A DNA stretch of 64,000 bases from Streptococcus mitis. Its GTDB lineage: Bacteria; Bacillota; Bacilli; Lactobacillales; Streptococcaceae. Position numbers and translations under genes: made by a program. The stretch lies in assembly GCF_946190065.1 (NCBI RefSeq), contig NZ_CAMHZD010000008.1, positions 20,600-84,599 of the forward strand, given 5' to 3'. Positions 17,389 through 27,060 of the stretch are shown here, piece by piece. Numbering within the stretch: position 1 is the first letter of the stretch; each line of letters opens with the position of its first letter. The notes under the pieces were generated by a model. The model was not told the DNA's origin, searched no databases, and worked only from the letters and a program-made list of their open reading frames with translations.

Positions 17389-17430
17389 TTGACAAATATA
17401 ATTGTCAAAAAGAAAAAGATGTGTTACAAT
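17389..17430 (+). promoter_or_regulatory. Promoter with overlapping inverted-repeat operator
   Basis: TTGACAA (17389-17395) and TTGTCAA (17402-17408) form a perfect 7-bp inverted repeat with a 6-bp spacer. The right half is also the -35 (TTGTCA, 17402-17407) of a promoter with TACAAT at 17425-17430, spacing 17. A repressor bound here would block the -35. The XRE protein encoded in this operon is the natural candidate; that is inference. Confidence 0.7.
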
Positions 17431-17469
17431 GTAAGCAAGTTAAGAAATAAAGAAATAGGAGGGAGTCAC

Positions 17470-17784
17470 ATGTGGGTATGGATTTTTTTTCCTTTTCTCG
17501 TCTTGATTTATAGTAGTCAATCTAAAAAAATCAAGCGGTTAGAGAAGAGGTTAAAGGTAATCGAAAGAAAAGAGAAAGGAAATATAGATATGTCAAGATT
17601 ATTGCAAGAATTAATTGGGAAAAATCCAACAATCGTTGGACAAGTGTTTGGAACATCTTTATGGGAAGTTGTGGATGTTGATGAGGAATGGGTCAAACTA
17701 CGTCATGTCGATAAAAATGGGAAAGAAAAATTCAAGTTGCAACGTATTGAGGATATCCAAGCCGTTGAATTTGACGGAGAGTAG
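17470..17784 (+). CDS. Hypothetical membrane-anchored protein, first gene of the XRE cluster
   Basis: The start at 17470 (MWVWIFFPFLVLIYSS) is preferred because GGAGGGAG (17458-17465) precedes it; the longer upstream frame has no ribosome site and covers the promoter. The 104-residue product has one N-terminal membrane helix (about 2-17), a basic coiled segment (about 18-37), and a cytosolic domain with beta-rich sequence (WEVVDVDEEWVKLRHVDKNG). I do not recognise the family. It heads a run of seven same-strand genes ending at 20008. Confidence 0.75.
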   Translation: MWVWIFFPFLVLIYSSQSKKIKRLEKRLKVIERKEKGNIDMSRLLQELIGKNPTIVGQVFGTSLWEVVDVDEEWVKLRHVDKNGKEKFKLQRIEDIQAVEFDGE

Positions 17785-17793
17785 GTGTGTAAC

Positions 17794-18000
17794 ATGCAAC
17801 TAAAAAATCGTCTAAAAGAGCTTCGGGCTCGCGATGGTCTCAATCAAACCGAACTAGCCAAGCTAGCAGAGGTTTCCAGACAGACTATCAGCCTATTAGA
17901 ACGGGACGAATACACCCCGTCCGTTGTGATTGCCTTGAAAATATCTCAGATTTTCAACGAAACAGTCGAATCGGTATTTCGCTTGGAGGAGGACGAGTGA
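17794..18000 (+). CDS. Small XRE-family HTH regulator
   Basis: This 68-residue protein is almost only a helix-turn-helix: MQLKNRLKELRARDGLNQTE, then ELAKLAEVSRQTISLLERDEYTPS in overlapping continuation. I choose ATG 17794 rather than the GTG at 17785 because AGGTG lies six bases upstream and the family starts with this pattern. Such small XRE proteins often regulate linked membrane-protein genes. It probably binds the palindrome at 17389-17408. The stop overlaps the next start (TGATG). Confidence 0.88.
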   Translation: MQLKNRLKELRARDGLNQTELAKLAEVSRQTISLLERDEYTPSVVIALKISQIFNETVESVFRLEEDE

Positions 18001-18188
18001 TGAACATGTATAAAGTGGTTTATTATATGAGTGTTCTTGCCCTTATTGTGAATGCCTTTGCTATGATTGGAACATTACTGGGGTGGTTCTATTTTGTTGA
18101 AAGTAAGTATTTGTTTTGGATTAACTTAGTCCTCTTGTCCATTTTCAATTGGTTGAAGAAAAAGGAGAAAAATGATGAACAAGTATAA
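18000..18188 (+). CDS. Small two-helix membrane protein A
   Basis: This 62-residue protein has two hydrophobic helices (about 6-28 and 37-51) and a lysine-rich tail. It is clearly paralogous to the next gene: MN(M/K)YKV(V/I)YY, then GWF and a C-terminal NWL/EWI-KK pattern. Its ATG overlaps the stop of the XRE gene by one base. The function is unknown; the XRE linkage suggests it is produced from the same regulated transcript. Confidence 0.75.
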   Translation: MNMYKVVYYMSVLALIVNAFAMIGTLLGWFYFVESKYLFWINLVLLSIFNWLKKKEKNDEQV

Positions 18189-18363
18189 AGTAATCTATTA
18201 TGTAGTTGCCATAGCTCTATTAGTCAGCGTGTTTCTACTAATTGGGATGGATCTAGGCTGGTTTAATCCCTATCAAAGTGACCAATTTATTTGGGCCTAC
18301 TTTGCCCTCATCCCAGTAGTTGAATGGATTGAAAAGAAATCCAAAAACCTAGCAAGTGAATAA
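18175..18363 (+). CDS. Small two-helix membrane protein B
   Basis: The product has 62 residues, the same length as its neighbour and similar in sequence, with two hydrophobic helices and a short basic C-terminus. An AGGAGAAA ribosome site lies inside the preceding gene and the two overlap by 14 bases. This is a tandem duplication of a tiny membrane gene. No function can be assigned. Confidence 0.75.
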   Translation: MNKYKVIYYVVAIALLVSVFLLIGMDLGWFNPYQSDQFIWAYFALIPVVEWIEKKSKNLASE

Positions 18364-18374
18364 GGAGAATGAAT

Positions 18375-19109
18375 ATGAAAAAGAAACGTGGATTGTTATT
18401 TTTGATGTCTATTGTCTTGGGAGGTTTCTTGGGCATGTTTGTAGGGATGTTTAAGGCACGTGCTGAATCCCACGAAATTATGTTAGATGTGAAAGTCTTG
18501 ATACCATGGATATCAGGTATTTGTTTACTGATAGGTTTCATTAGTCTTCTTTTGACTTTCAATTTCTTAAAGAAAAGCAGAAAATTTCACTCCTTGTATC
18601 AAGAGGAAATGGATGATGATCTGAATGAAACCTATTATGTGCAGATGTATCGGAGTCTCGAGTTTGGAACTATTGCTTTTAATAGTGCAAGCGTAGCGAT
18701 TTTATTGGCTCTCTTCATTTCAGGAAGTGAAGTAATTGTACTCGATATTAGCCATATAACCTTATCCCTTTCCTTTTTGGGATTAGTGTTGGTTTTCAAT
18801 GCTCAAAATTATCTTTTTAAGACTATTGCGATTGTTCGTCAGATTGGTTTGGTGTTTTTCTCTACACCAAAGGATATCTTGGAGCATTTCGATTCTTACG
18901 ATGAAGGGGAGCGCAAGGCTAATTTGGAACAGAGTTTTCGGATTTTATTCCAATTAAATCAGTATGTCTTACCAGTCTTATATATTTTTCTTTTTTTCAT
19001 TTCTGTCTTGACAGGAGAGATTCAGTTACTAGCCTTCTTGCTTGTAGGAGCAATCCATATTTATATCAATGTGATGCAGTTACCTATGGTAAAACGCTAT
19101 TTCAAATAG
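18375..19109 (+). CDS. DUF3169-family membrane protein
   Basis: This 244-residue protein has about six membrane segments and a soluble charged loop (LYQEEMDDDLNETYYVQMYR), which fits the DUF3169 family as I know it. ATG 18375 is preferred over 18369 because GGAG stands seven bases upstream of it and only one from the other. In other Firmicutes DUF3169 proteins are encoded beside small XRE regulators, as here. The activity is unknown. Confidence 0.78.
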   Translation: MKKKRGLLFLMSIVLGGFLGMFVGMFKARAESHEIMLDVKVLIPWISGICLLIGFISLLLTFNFLKKSRKFHSLYQEEMDDDLNETYYVQMYRSLEFGTIAFNSASVAILLALFISGSEVIVLDISHITLSLSFLGLVLVFNAQNYLFKTIAIVRQIGLVFFSTPKDILEHFDSYDEGERKANLEQSFRILFQLNQYVLPVLYIFLFFISVLTGEIQLLAFLLVGAIHIYINVMQLPMVKRYFK

Positions 19110-19118
19110 GAGTTATCT

Positions 19119-19760
19119 ATGAAACTACTTAAAAACCTTGGCTGGTTTCTTCTAGCTGTTCTATCCTTTTTCTTTGGCTATGGCTTTATTCAAGGGCTCG
19201 CGACTACTTCGCTTGCCTTAGGAGCTTCCCCCTATGCTGTGACCTTGCTCTATGTGGCCTTGGCTGGAGTTTATGTGTACGGCATTTACAAATGGTATCA
19301 GAAAGGTCCTGTTCGTATTGAGAAGAGTGGCTTCAACCGATTTATTTGGCTTCCTGCCTTGGTTTGGTTCTTATCTCTGGTTGTCCAGTTTTTCTTGCCA
19401 AATGATCCTTCAGTAAATCAGCAAATAGCGATAGACTTGACCTTGTCTCAACCACTTTTCTCATTCTTTGCGGTCGTTATTTTTGCTCCTTTGACGGAAG
19501 AACTTATCTTTAGAGGGATGTTGGCACGCTACCTCTTTCCTAAGCAGAACAATAGCAAACAAACTCTGATTTTCCTTCTGGTATCTAGTCTTCTGTTTGC
19601 CTTGATTCATTTCCCAGGAACTTTGCAACAGTTTTTGGTTTATGCTAGTCTAGGATTGAGTTTGGGGCTGGCTTATGTAAGTCGAAAAGGTCTTCTTTAC
19701 AGCATTTCTCTTCACGCTTTGAATAATTTAGTGAGCTTTTTGATGATTCTCATGCTATAA
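19119..19760 (+). CDS. CPBP-family intramembrane metalloprotease (CAAX-like)
   Basis: This 213-residue membrane protein has the three family motifs: EELIFRG (Glu pair near residue 127), FALIHFPG (His near 168), and SLHALNN near the C-terminus. In bacteria such proteins are linked to bacteriocin self-immunity or signalling, as well as to true prenyl-protein processing. Nothing bacteriocin-like is adjacent, so the substrate is open. The gene follows the DUF3169 gene by nine bases with an AGGAG ribosome site. Confidence 0.9.
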   Translation: MKLLKNLGWFLLAVLSFFFGYGFIQGLATTSLALGASPYAVTLLYVALAGVYVYGIYKWYQKGPVRIEKSGFNRFIWLPALVWFLSLVVQFFLPNDPSVNQQIAIDLTLSQPLFSFFAVVIFAPLTEELIFRGMLARYLFPKQNNSKQTLIFLLVSSLLFALIHFPGTLQQFLVYASLGLSLGLAYVSRKGLLYSISLHALNNLVSFLMILML

Positions 19761-19777
19761 TAGAGTCAGGAGGTCAC

Positions 19778-20008
19778 ATGAAACGAGTAATTTTATTAGC
19801 AGTGATTCAAGCAGTCGTTCTATTTTTCATCATTGGAGCGCTAGCTTATGCCTTTAAGGGCGATTTCTTCTATAACTATCTAGCAGTCGTCTTTGCCCCT
19901 ATTGCAGGTGTCTTGCGCTTTGGGACAGCTTACACAACGGAAATTGTCTTGCCTCGAAAGGCAGCCGAAATTGCTGAAAAGCGTAAAGCAGGCAACAATT
20001 CAAAATAA
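19778..20008 (+). CDS. Small membrane protein, last gene of the XRE cluster
   Basis: This 76-residue protein has two membrane helices (about 4-24 and 31-48) and a basic C-terminal tail (EIAEKRKAGNNSK). AGGAGG precedes the ATG. A terminator starts just after the stop. Family unknown. Confidence 0.75.
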   Translation: MKRVILLAVIQAVVLFFIIGALAYAFKGDFFYNYLAVVFAPIAGVLRFGTAYTTEIVLPRKAAEIAEKRKAGNNSK

Positions 20009-20037
20009 AAGAGTCCGATGAACTTCATCGGATTTTT
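20007..20037 (+). terminator. Terminator of the XRE/CPBP cluster
   Basis: TCCGATGAA (20014-20022) pairs with TTCATCGGA (20024-20032), followed by TTTTTG. Confidence 0.85.
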
Positions 20038-20125
20038 GTATGGGCGTCAATTTTTAGAGTCTTCACTTGATTTTTAAAGACTGGCAAACTTTTCTGATGA
20101 TTTTCATGAAGAGCCTGCGCTTTTA

Positions 20126-20157
20126 TGGTAAAATAGTAACAGAATAAAAGAGGAGAG
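20126..20157 (+). promoter_or_regulatory. Extended -10 promoter and ribosome site of aspS
   Basis: TGG plus TAAAAT (20129-20134), then AGGAGAG (20151-20157) before ATG 20163. Confidence 0.6.
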
Positions 20158-20162
20158 AAACA

Positions 20163-21926
20163 ATGAAACGTAGTATGTATGCTGGTCGTGTTCGTGAGGA
20201 ACACATCGGACAAGAAATAACCTTGAAAGGATGGGTTGGCCGTCGTCGTGACCTTGGTGGTTTGATCTTTATCGATCTTCGTGACCGTGAAGGAATTATG
20301 CAGTTGGTTATCAACCCTGAAAAAGTATCTGCAGAGGTCATGGCAACAGCTGAAAGCCTTCGTAGCGAATTTGTTATCGAGGTGACTGGACAGGTCGCTG
20401 CGCGTGAGCAAGCCAATGATAAGTTGCCAACTGGTGCAGTTGAGTTAAACGTGACAGCTCTGACAGTGCTTAATACAGCTAAAACAACCCCATTTGAGAT
20501 TAAGGATGGCATTGAGGCTAATGACGATACACGTTTACGTTACCGTTACCTTGACCTTCGTCGTCCAGAGATGCTGGAAAACCTCAAACTTCGTGCTAAA
20601 GTGACCCACTCTATTCGCAATTACTTGGATGAGTTGGAGTTTATCGACGTGGAGACACCATTCCTTTCTAAGTCAACTCCTGAAGGGGCGCGTGACTATT
20701 TGGTGCCGTCTCGTGTTAATAAAGGGCATTTTTACGCTCTTCCTCAAAGTCCACAAATCACGAAACAGCTCTTGATGAATGCTGGTTTTGACCGTTACTA
20801 CCAAATCGTTAAATGTTTCCGTGACGAGGACTTGCGTGGTGACCGCCAGCCTGAGTTCACACAGGTTGACTTGGAAACATCTTTCCTTACTGAGCAAGAA
20901 ATCCAAGATATCACAGAAGGTTTGATTGCGCGCGTGATGAAAGAAACTAAAGGCATCGAAGTGACGCTTCCATTTCCTCGTATGAAATATGATGATGCTA
21001 TGGCTCTTTACGGTTCTGACAAGCCAGATACCCGTTTTGACATGTTGCTTCAGGACCTGACAGCAGTAGTCAAAGGTGTAGACTTTAAAGTCTTTTCAGA
21101 AGCACCTGCTGTAAAAGCAATTGTGGTCAAAGGAGCTGCGGACAACTATTCACGTAAAGACATCGACAAGATGACCGAAGTAGCCAAACAGTATGGTGCC
21201 AAAGGTCTTGCTTGGGTCAAGGTGGTTGATGGAGAATTAAACGGACCAGTTGCCAAGTTCTTGACTAGCATCCAAGCAGAATTGACAACAGCGCTTGCTC
21301 TTGAAGATAAGGACTTGGTTCTCTTTGTGGCGGATACGCTTGAAGTGGCTAATGCAACGCTTGGTGCCCTTCGTGGACGTATTGCCAAAGAGCTTGGTTT
21401 GATTGATAATGATAAATTCAACTTCCTTTGGGTTGTTGACTGGCCAATGTTTGAATGGTCTGAAGAAGAAGGTCGTTACATGAGCGCCCACCATCCATTT
21501 ACTCTACCACAGGAAGAGACTGCTCACGAATTAGAAGGTGATTTGGCGAAGGTTCGTGCCATTGCTTACGATATTGTCTTGAACGGTTATGAACTTGGTG
21601 GTGGTAGCCTTCGTATCAACCAAAAAGACCTTCAAGAACGTATGTTCAAGGCTCTTGGTTTCTCAGCCGAAGAAGCAAATGACCAGTTTGGTTTCCTTCT
21701 TGAAGCCATGGACTATGGTTTCCCACCACACGGTGGCTTGGCTATCGGGCTTGACCGATTTGTCATGCTCTTAGCAGGAGAAGAAAATATTCGTGAAGTT
21801 ATTGCCTTCCCTAAGAACAATAAGGCAAGTGACCCAATGACACAAGCTCCTTCAACAGTAGCTCTCAAACAACTAGAGGAACTCAGCTTACAAGTAGAAG
21901 AAGATGAAACAAGCAAAACGAATTAA
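20163..21926 (+). CDS. aspS: Aspartyl-tRNA synthetase
   Basis: This 587-residue class II synthetase has an N-terminal OB fold (about 1-105, with [20 protein letters not shown]). Motif 2 is [19 protein letters not shown], an inserted GAD domain lies near 300-400, and motif 3 is [12 protein letters not shown]. The length is typical of the bacterial type. The organism's Asn-tRNA route (discriminating or not) cannot be decided here. The YitT-family gene overlaps the 3' end by 23 bases, so both share a transcript. Confidence 0.98.
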   Translation: MKRSMYAGRVREEHIGQEITLKGWVGRRRDLGGLIFIDLRDREGIMQLVINPEKVSAEVMATAESLRSEFVIEVTGQVAAREQANDKLPTGAVELNVTALTVLNTAKTTPFEIKDGIEANDDTRLRYRYLDLRRPEMLENLKLRAKVTHSIRNYLDELEFIDVETPFLSKSTPEGARDYLVPSRVNKGHFYALPQSPQITKQLLMNAGFDRYYQIVKCFRDEDLRGDRQPEFTQVDLETSFLTEQEIQDITEGLIARVMKETKGIEVTLPFPRMKYDDAMALYGSDKPDTRFDMLLQDLTAVVKGVDFKVFSEAPAVKAIVVKGAADNYSRKDIDKMTEVAKQYGAKGLAWVKVVDGELNGPVAKFLTSIQAELTTALALEDKDLVLFVADTLEVANATLGALRGRIAKELGLIDNDKFNFLWVVDWPMFEWSEEEGRYMSAHHPFTLPQEETAHELEGDLAKVRAIAYDIVLNGYELGGGSLRINQKDLQERMFKALGFSAEEANDQFGFLLEAMDYGFPPHGGLAIGLDRFVMLLAGEENIREVIAFPKNNKASDPMTQAPSTVALKQLEELSLQVEEDETSKTN

Positions 21927-22845
21927 GCGGTGGCGCTATTATCTGCGCCGCTTTGCTCATCAGATAAAAATTTTACGTGTCTTACAAAGCATCTCTCGCG
22001 AAAAATATGATGAGAAGATTTCGGCCTCTCTGGTCTATGGATTTTTATCAGCAGTAGCGGTCAATTTCTTTTTCCAACCAGGTCATGTGTATTCGAGTGG
22101 TGCGACAGGTCTGGCACAGATTATCTCTGCCTTGAGTAATCACTGGTTTGGTTTTCATATCCCGATTTCGTTGACCTTCTATGCCATTAATTTCCCTTTG
22201 ATGGTCTTGGCTTGGTATCAAATTGGGCATAAGTTCACCGTCTTTACCTTTATAACGGTATCCATGAGTTCCTTCTTTATCCAGTTTGTCCCTGTGGCGA
22301 CCTTGACGGAGGATCCCATTATCAATGCCCTTTTTGGGGGTGTTGTCATGGGCTTGGGGATTGGTTTTGCTCTTCGAAACAATATCTCCAGTGGTGGGAC
22401 GGATATCGTCAGCCTGACTATTCGCAAGAAAACGGGTAAGAATGTTGGTAGTATTTCTTTCTTGGTAAATGGGACCATCATGCTGATAGCAGGCTTGACC
22501 TTTGGTTGGGAATACGCTCTCTACTCTATGATTACCATCTTTGTCTCTAGCCGTGTCACAGACGCTGTCTTTACCAAGCAAAAACGGATGCAGGCCATGA
22601 TTGTGACCAATCATCCAGAGAAGGTAATTGAAAAAATCCATAAAAAATTGCACCGCGGTGCAACCATGATCCACGATGCAGAAGGAACCTATAATCACGA
22701 AAGAAAGGCAGTTTTAATCACTGTCATTACACGTGCAGAGTTTAATGAATTTAAACAGATTATGAAACAGGTGGATCCAAGCGCCTTTGTCTCTGTCTCG
22801 GAGAATGTTCATATTTTGGGACGGTTCGTTGAAACAGATAATTAG
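21904..22845 (+). CDS. YitT-family membrane protein (DUF161 + DUF2179)
   Basis: This 313-residue protein has five to six membrane segments (about 45-210, including SGGTDIVSL) and a C-terminal soluble DUF2179 domain (about 225-305). Its start lies inside aspS (23-base overlap). Members are conserved in Firmicutes, but their transport role is not established. A bidirectional terminator separates it from malR. Confidence 0.88.
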   Translation: MKQAKRIKRWRYYLRRFAHQIKILRVLQSISREKYDEKISASLVYGFLSAVAVNFFFQPGHVYSSGATGLAQIISALSNHWFGFHIPISLTFYAINFPLMVLAWYQIGHKFTVFTFITVSMSSFFIQFVPVATLTEDPIINALFGGVVMGLGIGFALRNNISSGGTDIVSLTIRKKTGKNVGSISFLVNGTIMLIAGLTFGWEYALYSMITIFVSSRVTDAVFTKQKRMQAMIVTNHPEKVIEKIHKKLHRGATMIHDAEGTYNHERKAVLITVITRAEFNEFKQIMKQVDPSAFVSVSENVHILGRFVETDN

Positions 22846-22850
22846 TGATC

Positions 22851-22880
22851 AAAAAAACCAGCTCGAGCTGGTTTTTATTT
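22851..22880. terminator. Bidirectional terminator between yitT-like gene and malR
   Basis: AACCAGC (22856-22862), loop TCGA, GCTGGTT (22867-22873), with seven A to the left and a T-rich run to the right. The malR stop codon lies inside the right flank. Confidence 0.9.
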
Positions 22881-23861
22881 TTCGATAATTTTGTGGGCAA
22901 TCAACTGGCGATAACAAATTTGTTTATTGCTTTTAGCATCATTGATGATCTGGAGAATAGTTTCAAAGGAAACACGACCAAGCTCCAAACTATTGATATC
23001 GACATAGGCTGCCAAGTTGAGCTTGGGATTGACTGAGTCGAAGCTGAGGACAGGGACATCCAGTTGGTGTTTTGCGATGTAATCACAGACCCCTGCAGCA
23101 AGGAGACTATCAATGGTAATAATAGCGTCAATATTTGGATCGTGTTTGAAGAGAAGTCTACTAAAGCGATAACCATTATCTTCAAGAAATTCAGTAGCAA
23201 AGTAAGTCAGATTAGTATCGAGAGGAAGTTGGTATTGTTTTAGAGCTAGCTCGTAACCTGTCAGACGGTCTTGTGTTACGAAGAGTCGCTTAGTACCTCC
23301 GATAAAGGCAATTCGCTTGCATCCTTTTTTGATGAAATACTCTGTCGCATCAAAACCAGCTTGGACATTGTCATTATCGACAAGTGGAATGAAGGGAGAT
23401 AGAGATTTACCTAAGATAAGGAAAGGAAATTGCTCGTCTGCTACTAACTTAACCAAAGGGTCCTCTTCTTGGGCATAGAGGAAAATCAAACCATCTACAC
23501 GCTTACCATAGACCATCTGAGAAATAGCTTTAAGACGCTCTTTGGCATCTTTACCTGTCGCGATCTGAATGGCGTAGTGGTTTTCAGAGGCGACTTGGGC
23601 GATACCACGGAGGACAGATGGGAAGAAAGGATTTTGATAGAAGGCGTCTGAGTCGTCAGGAAGCACCAAGCCGATAACTTGGGTATAACTGCTTACCAAA
23701 CTACGAGCGTTGAGGTTGGGGTGGTAATTGAGCTCCTTCATAGCCTTACGAACACGTTTTTTTGTTTCGTCGCTAATGGTTGATTTGTTTTGAATAACAC
23801 GGGTTACGGTTGAAGGTGAAACACCAGCAGCCTTGGCCACGTCTTTAATCGTAACGGGCAT
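22875..23861 (-). CDS. malR: Maltose operon repressor, LacI family
   Basis: This 328-residue LacI/GalR regulator has an N-terminal HTH (TIKDVAKAAGVSPSTVTRVI, residues 3-22), the hinge helix region, and a periplasmic-binding-like ligand domain. In pneumococcus MalR represses malXCD and malMP (malQ-malP) and is released by maltose. Operators with a GCAAACGTTT core are seen at 28377 and 28763 in this window. It follows malA by nine bases, so both come from the promoter at 24706-24734. Confidence 0.95.
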   Translation of the reverse strand: MPVTIKDVAKAAGVSPSTVTRVIQNKSTISDETKKRVRKAMKELNYHPNLNARSLVSSYTQVIGLVLPDDSDAFYQNPFFPSVLRGIAQVASENHYAIQIATGKDAKERLKAISQMVYGKRVDGLIFLYAQEEDPLVKLVADEQFPFLILGKSLSPFIPLVDNDNVQAGFDATEYFIKKGCKRIAFIGGTKRLFVTQDRLTGYELALKQYQLPLDTNLTYFATEFLEDNGYRFSRLLFKHDPNIDAIITIDSLLAAGVCDYIAKHQLDVPVLSFDSVNPKLNLAAYVDINSLELGRVSFETILQIINDAKSNKQICYRQLIAHKIIEK

Positions 23862-23870
23862 AAAAATCTC

Positions 23871-24671
23871 CTATTTATGGTAATCTGGATCACGGAAATG
23901 CGTTTTATAAAAGATAGTGACCAGATACAGAACAAAAAGAATGTTTTGTACAGTGATGAGGTTTGACATATTTTGGCCAAAGAGTCCCAAAATAAGTGTA
24001 ATCAGAGTTGGTAATCCTAAACAGTTCAAGATAAAATGGTAGCACTCTTTAAAGGTCCTAAATGAAAAGAGGCGTGATTTCTTAGTGATATAAAGGAGAA
24101 GACTCGCTCCTAGAGAGACGATAAAGAAATTCAAACCAAAGAGGAAGCTCGCACCGAGAACTAGAAAGAGACTGATATAGACACGATTCTGCTGGTACCA
24201 GTCTTTAGAAATGGCTTGGGTCAAGCTGTCTTTACTTTTGAAACTCTCAGTCTCAATCGCTCGGTAAGAGACACGGGTCAGTTCTTTACTTTCTTTGCTG
24301 ATGACGAGCTCATTCGTATCGAAATGCAGTTGCAAGTCCTTAGGTAATTCCTTGCTTTGACTTGGACCGATCACAATAGAAGGCTCTTGACTAGCTGTTC
24401 CAGTATAAGTTAATTTGCCATCAACAATTGTAGCGTGTTCAGAGAGATCCTGTACAACCTTATCTGTCAATGGTTCATAGACATTATCGATAAAGGTTTC
24501 TAGCGGATAAGTCTCCTGCGAGCTGTTTTGGATGGCAATAGGTACCATAGATAAGCTGATAAGGAAGATACTGGTAAAGAGAAGTTGGAACCAGTTGAGT
24601 CCGAAACGTTTGGACAGGGGCTTACGAAATCCCCAAATACTTGAAAAATAGGAAAATGGATATGGAAGCAT
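23871..24671 (-). CDS. malA: Maltodextrin utilisation membrane protein MalA (DUF1189)
   Basis: This 266-residue protein has one N-terminal membrane helix (about 28-46), a large extracytoplasmic domain (about 50-165) and three to four C-terminal helices, the pattern of DUF1189. It lies between malD and malR in the pneumococcal maltose locus. The exact function is not known to me; the name follows the locus. Confidence 0.85.
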   Translation of the reverse strand: MLPYPFSYFSSIWGFRKPLSKRFGLNWFQLLFTSIFLISLSMVPIAIQNSSQETYPLETFIDNVYEPLTDKVVQDLSEHATIVDGKLTYTGTASQEPSIVIGPSQSKELPKDLQLHFDTNELVISKESKELTRVSYRAIETESFKSKDSLTQAISKDWYQQNRVYISLFLVLGASFLFGLNFFIVSLGASLLLYITKKSRLFSFRTFKECYHFILNCLGLPTLITLILGLFGQNMSNLITVQNILFVLYLVTIFYKTHFRDPDYHK

Positions 24672-24705
24672 AGGTATCTTTCTAAAAGGTGTTTTCTATA
24701 TGAGT

Positions 24706-24734
24706 ATTATATAGAGAAATGTGCTTTATTTCAA
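24706..24734 (-). promoter_or_regulatory. Promoter of malA-malR
   Basis: On the minus strand TTGAAA (24729-24734) is followed by 17 bases and TATAAT (24706-24711), a near-consensus sigma-A promoter. No MalR-type palindrome is seen beside it, so malR may not be autoregulated at this site. Confidence 0.75.
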
Positions 24735-24791
24735 GTCTAGGAGATAAATTGCTTGCTACAAGGATAGTTTTACAGTAACAAGTTTTAAAAT

Positions 24792-24831
24792 GAAAAAGGG
24801 TGGCGGGGATATATTATCCCTTGTCGCCACC
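24792..24831 (-). terminator. Terminator of malXCD overlapping the malD 3' end
   Basis: On the minus strand GGTGGCG (24825-24831) pairs with CGCCACC (24799-24805), with a nested GGGAT/ATCCC stem, followed by CTTTTT. The left arm encodes the final residues of malD, so terminator and coding sequence share bases. Confidence 0.85.
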
Positions 24832-25656
24832 ACTTGTAAGTCCTGAAACAAAGTTCTTTTGTAGGAAGAAGAAGAGAATACAGATTGGAAGGGCAATGAG
24901 GATAGCACCTGCTGAGAAGTAGGCAATCTTCAAGTTTTTCACATTGCTGACGAAGGTTTGGAGTCCTACGGCAACAGTAAAGTATTCTTTCTCACGAAGC
25001 AAGAAACTAGAGAGGATGTAGTCCCCAAAAGGTCCCATGAAGGCCCAGAGAGCTTGTACGGCAACCATTGGGCGAACAAGTGGAAGAACAATTTGCCAGA
25101 AGCGGCGGAAGTGTCCTGCACCGTCTAGTTTTGCAGATTCGTCTAGAGACATTGGCACTGTATCGAAGTATCCTTTCATGAGCCAAGCATTCATCGGGAT
25201 ACCACCACCAACGTAGAGGAAGATGAGGAACCAGCTGTGGTTAAGGGCGTTCAACATAAGCGCCATAACGAAGAAGGCTGTCAAAGCGGCCATGGTTGGA
25301 ACCATTTGGATGATCAAGAAGAAGACCAAACTTTGTTTACGAGCCAAGAAGTTGTAACGGCTGTAGGCATAACCAGCCAGTACGATGATACTTGTTTGAA
25401 CCGCCATGGTAATCAAGGCGATAATCAAGGTATTTAGATACCAAGTACCGTATAGGGTTTCAGTAAAGAGTCCTTTAAAGTTATCAAAATTGAAGTCGAT
25501 GTTAGTATCGAGTTTAAAGGCTGCGACGTTACCTGCCTTGAAGGCTGACATGATGGTAATCAAAAGTGGATAGATAATCACGATTGATAGGCCAATCAAG
25601 TAGAGGTAAGTAAGGGTTTGAGTCAGTCTACGTTTGAGTTTAATTGAGTTATTCAT
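24814..25656 (-). CDS. malD: Maltodextrin ABC transporter permease MalD
   Basis: This 280-residue MalG-type inner-membrane subunit has six transmembrane segments. The EAA loop near residues 185-205 ([20 protein letters not shown]) docks the ATPase. The start is ATG 25656 with GGAGGA at 25665-25670, not the longer upstream frame, which would overlap malC. It pairs with MalC; the ATPase (MsmK in pneumococcus) is encoded elsewhere, and none lies in this locus. Confidence 0.95.
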   Translation of the reverse strand: MNNSIKLKRRLTQTLTYLYLIGLSIVIIYPLLITIMSAFKAGNVAAFKLDTNIDFNFDNFKGLFTETLYGTWYLNTLIIALITMAVQTSIIVLAGYAYSRYNFLARKQSLVFFLIIQMVPTMAALTAFFVMALMLNALNHSWFLIFLYVGGGIPMNAWLMKGYFDTVPMSLDESAKLDGAGHFRRFWQIVLPLVRPMVAVQALWAFMGPFGDYILSSFLLREKEYFTVAVGLQTFVSNVKNLKIAYFSAGAILIALPICILFFFLQKNFVSGLTSGGDKG

Positions 25657-25657
25657 C

Positions 25658-26950
25658 TTAGACGTCCTCCATATCAAATGCGTGTAGTTTCTTGAATGCG
25701 ATCATAGAGATTGAGATGACAATGATAGAGATAATCAAGGTAACAGCTGCCGCCATTGAGTATTGAGGAGATGTACCTGTTGTCAAACGGTAGATCCATG
25801 AGATCAAGATATCGGTTGAACCAGCTCCACCTCCGACACTACCAGGTCCTCCACCATTGAAGAGGTACATGATAGAGAAGTTGTTAAAGTTGAAGGTGTA
25901 TTGGCTAATCAAAGTAGGTGCCGCAACGGCCAAGATCATTGGGAAAGTGATGTTGCGGAATTTTTGCCAAGCATTGGCACCGTCAATATAAGCTGCTTCG
26001 TAAAGGTCGTTAGGAATAGATTGCAAGATACCCAAGGTCAAAACGTAGATATATGGGAATCCAAGCCAACCTTGCATCATAATCAAGGCAATCTTAGTCC
26101 AAGTTGGGTCTGTTTTCCAAGGAATAAGGACACCATCAAGGAAAGGAAGGAATTTAGCTAAGATTGGCAATACTTGAGTGTTGATAGCTCCTACACTATC
26201 GTTAAACATGTTTGAGAATGTTAAGATAGTGATGAAGGCTGGAACAGCCCAAGGAAGAAGGAAAATAACACCAAAGATACGTTTTCCTTTGATAAATGGT
26301 TGGTTAGCAATGATAGCTGTGAAGATACCGATGACGATCTGTAAAGTTGAGGCAGCCAAAGCCCAGATGATAGTCCAAGAAAGAACGGCACCAAAGGCAG
26401 AACGGAAGGTGCTCAAGCTCCAGATGTTTGTAAAGTTGGTCAAACCAACCCAGTCCAACAATTTGTTTGGTGGCAAGTGTTGGAAGTCGTAGTTAGTAAA
26501 GGCAATCATCAAGGTTACGATAACTGGGAAGATAATTGCAAATGTCATTGCTACATACGATGGGATAATCAAAAGGTATGGGAATCCATTCTCATAAATA
26601 CCTTTGATCATATCTTTAAAAGTCCGTGGGACAGGAATTCCATTGTTAATACGTTTTGCGATTGTATGTGCATCTTTGATATTTGCGAAATAAAAGAGTA
26701 CATAAACAACTACAAAGATTAAATGGAAGGCACCACGAATCAGCATAAAGAGGGAATTGTCACGACCTGGTTTGTCACCAAGAGTGATGAGATTACTCAA
26801 TTCAGGGGCTGCAAGTGCTAGGAAGTAAAGGACGAATACGATGGTTACACCAAGGAAGATAAAACCTTTGGCTTTTTGTTTATTGTAAATCTGTCCTAAC
26901 CCAGGAATGATAGACAGCAGGGCTGCTTTACTAGGTTGTTGCTTTTCCAT
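25658..26950 (-). CDS. malC: Maltodextrin ABC transporter permease MalC
   Basis: This 430-residue MalF-type subunit has an N-terminal extension with extra helices (about 10-110) before the six-helix permease core. The EAA motif reads [23 protein letters not shown] 26950 is preferred because AGGAGTTATT precedes it. The gene is second in malX-malC-malD and lies 110 bases after malX. The MalD start overlaps its last codons' ribosome site. Confidence 0.95.
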   Translation of the reverse strand: MEKQQPSKAALLSIIPGLGQIYNKQKAKGFIFLGVTIVFVLYFLALAAPELSNLITLGDKPGRDNSLFMLIRGAFHLIFVVVYVLFYFANIKDAHTIAKRINNGIPVPRTFKDMIKGIYENGFPYLLIIPSYVAMTFAIIFPVIVTLMIAFTNYDFQHLPPNKLLDWVGLTNFTNIWSLSTFRSAFGAVLSWTIIWALAASTLQIVIGIFTAIIANQPFIKGKRIFGVIFLLPWAVPAFITILTFSNMFNDSVGAINTQVLPILAKFLPFLDGVLIPWKTDPTWTKIALIMMQGWLGFPYIYVLTLGILQSIPNDLYEAAYIDGANAWQKFRNITFPMILAVAAPTLISQYTFNFNNFSIMYLFNGGGPGSVGGGAGSTDILISWIYRLTTGTSPQYSMAAAVTLIISIIVISISMIAFKKLHAFDMEDV

Positions 26951-27060
26951 AATAACTCCTTTCATAGAATACTGGTTTCTAACTAAAACCTAAACTATAT
27001 ATGTTTTTGATTGATAAATTCAAAGGGGGATTTGATTTCCACCCCCCTTGAACAAATTTT

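Noticed and set aside
22048-22698. Minus-strand open frame of 216 codons inside the YitT-family gene
   Set aside because: It lies opposite a clear membrane-protein gene and shows no recognisable protein sequence.
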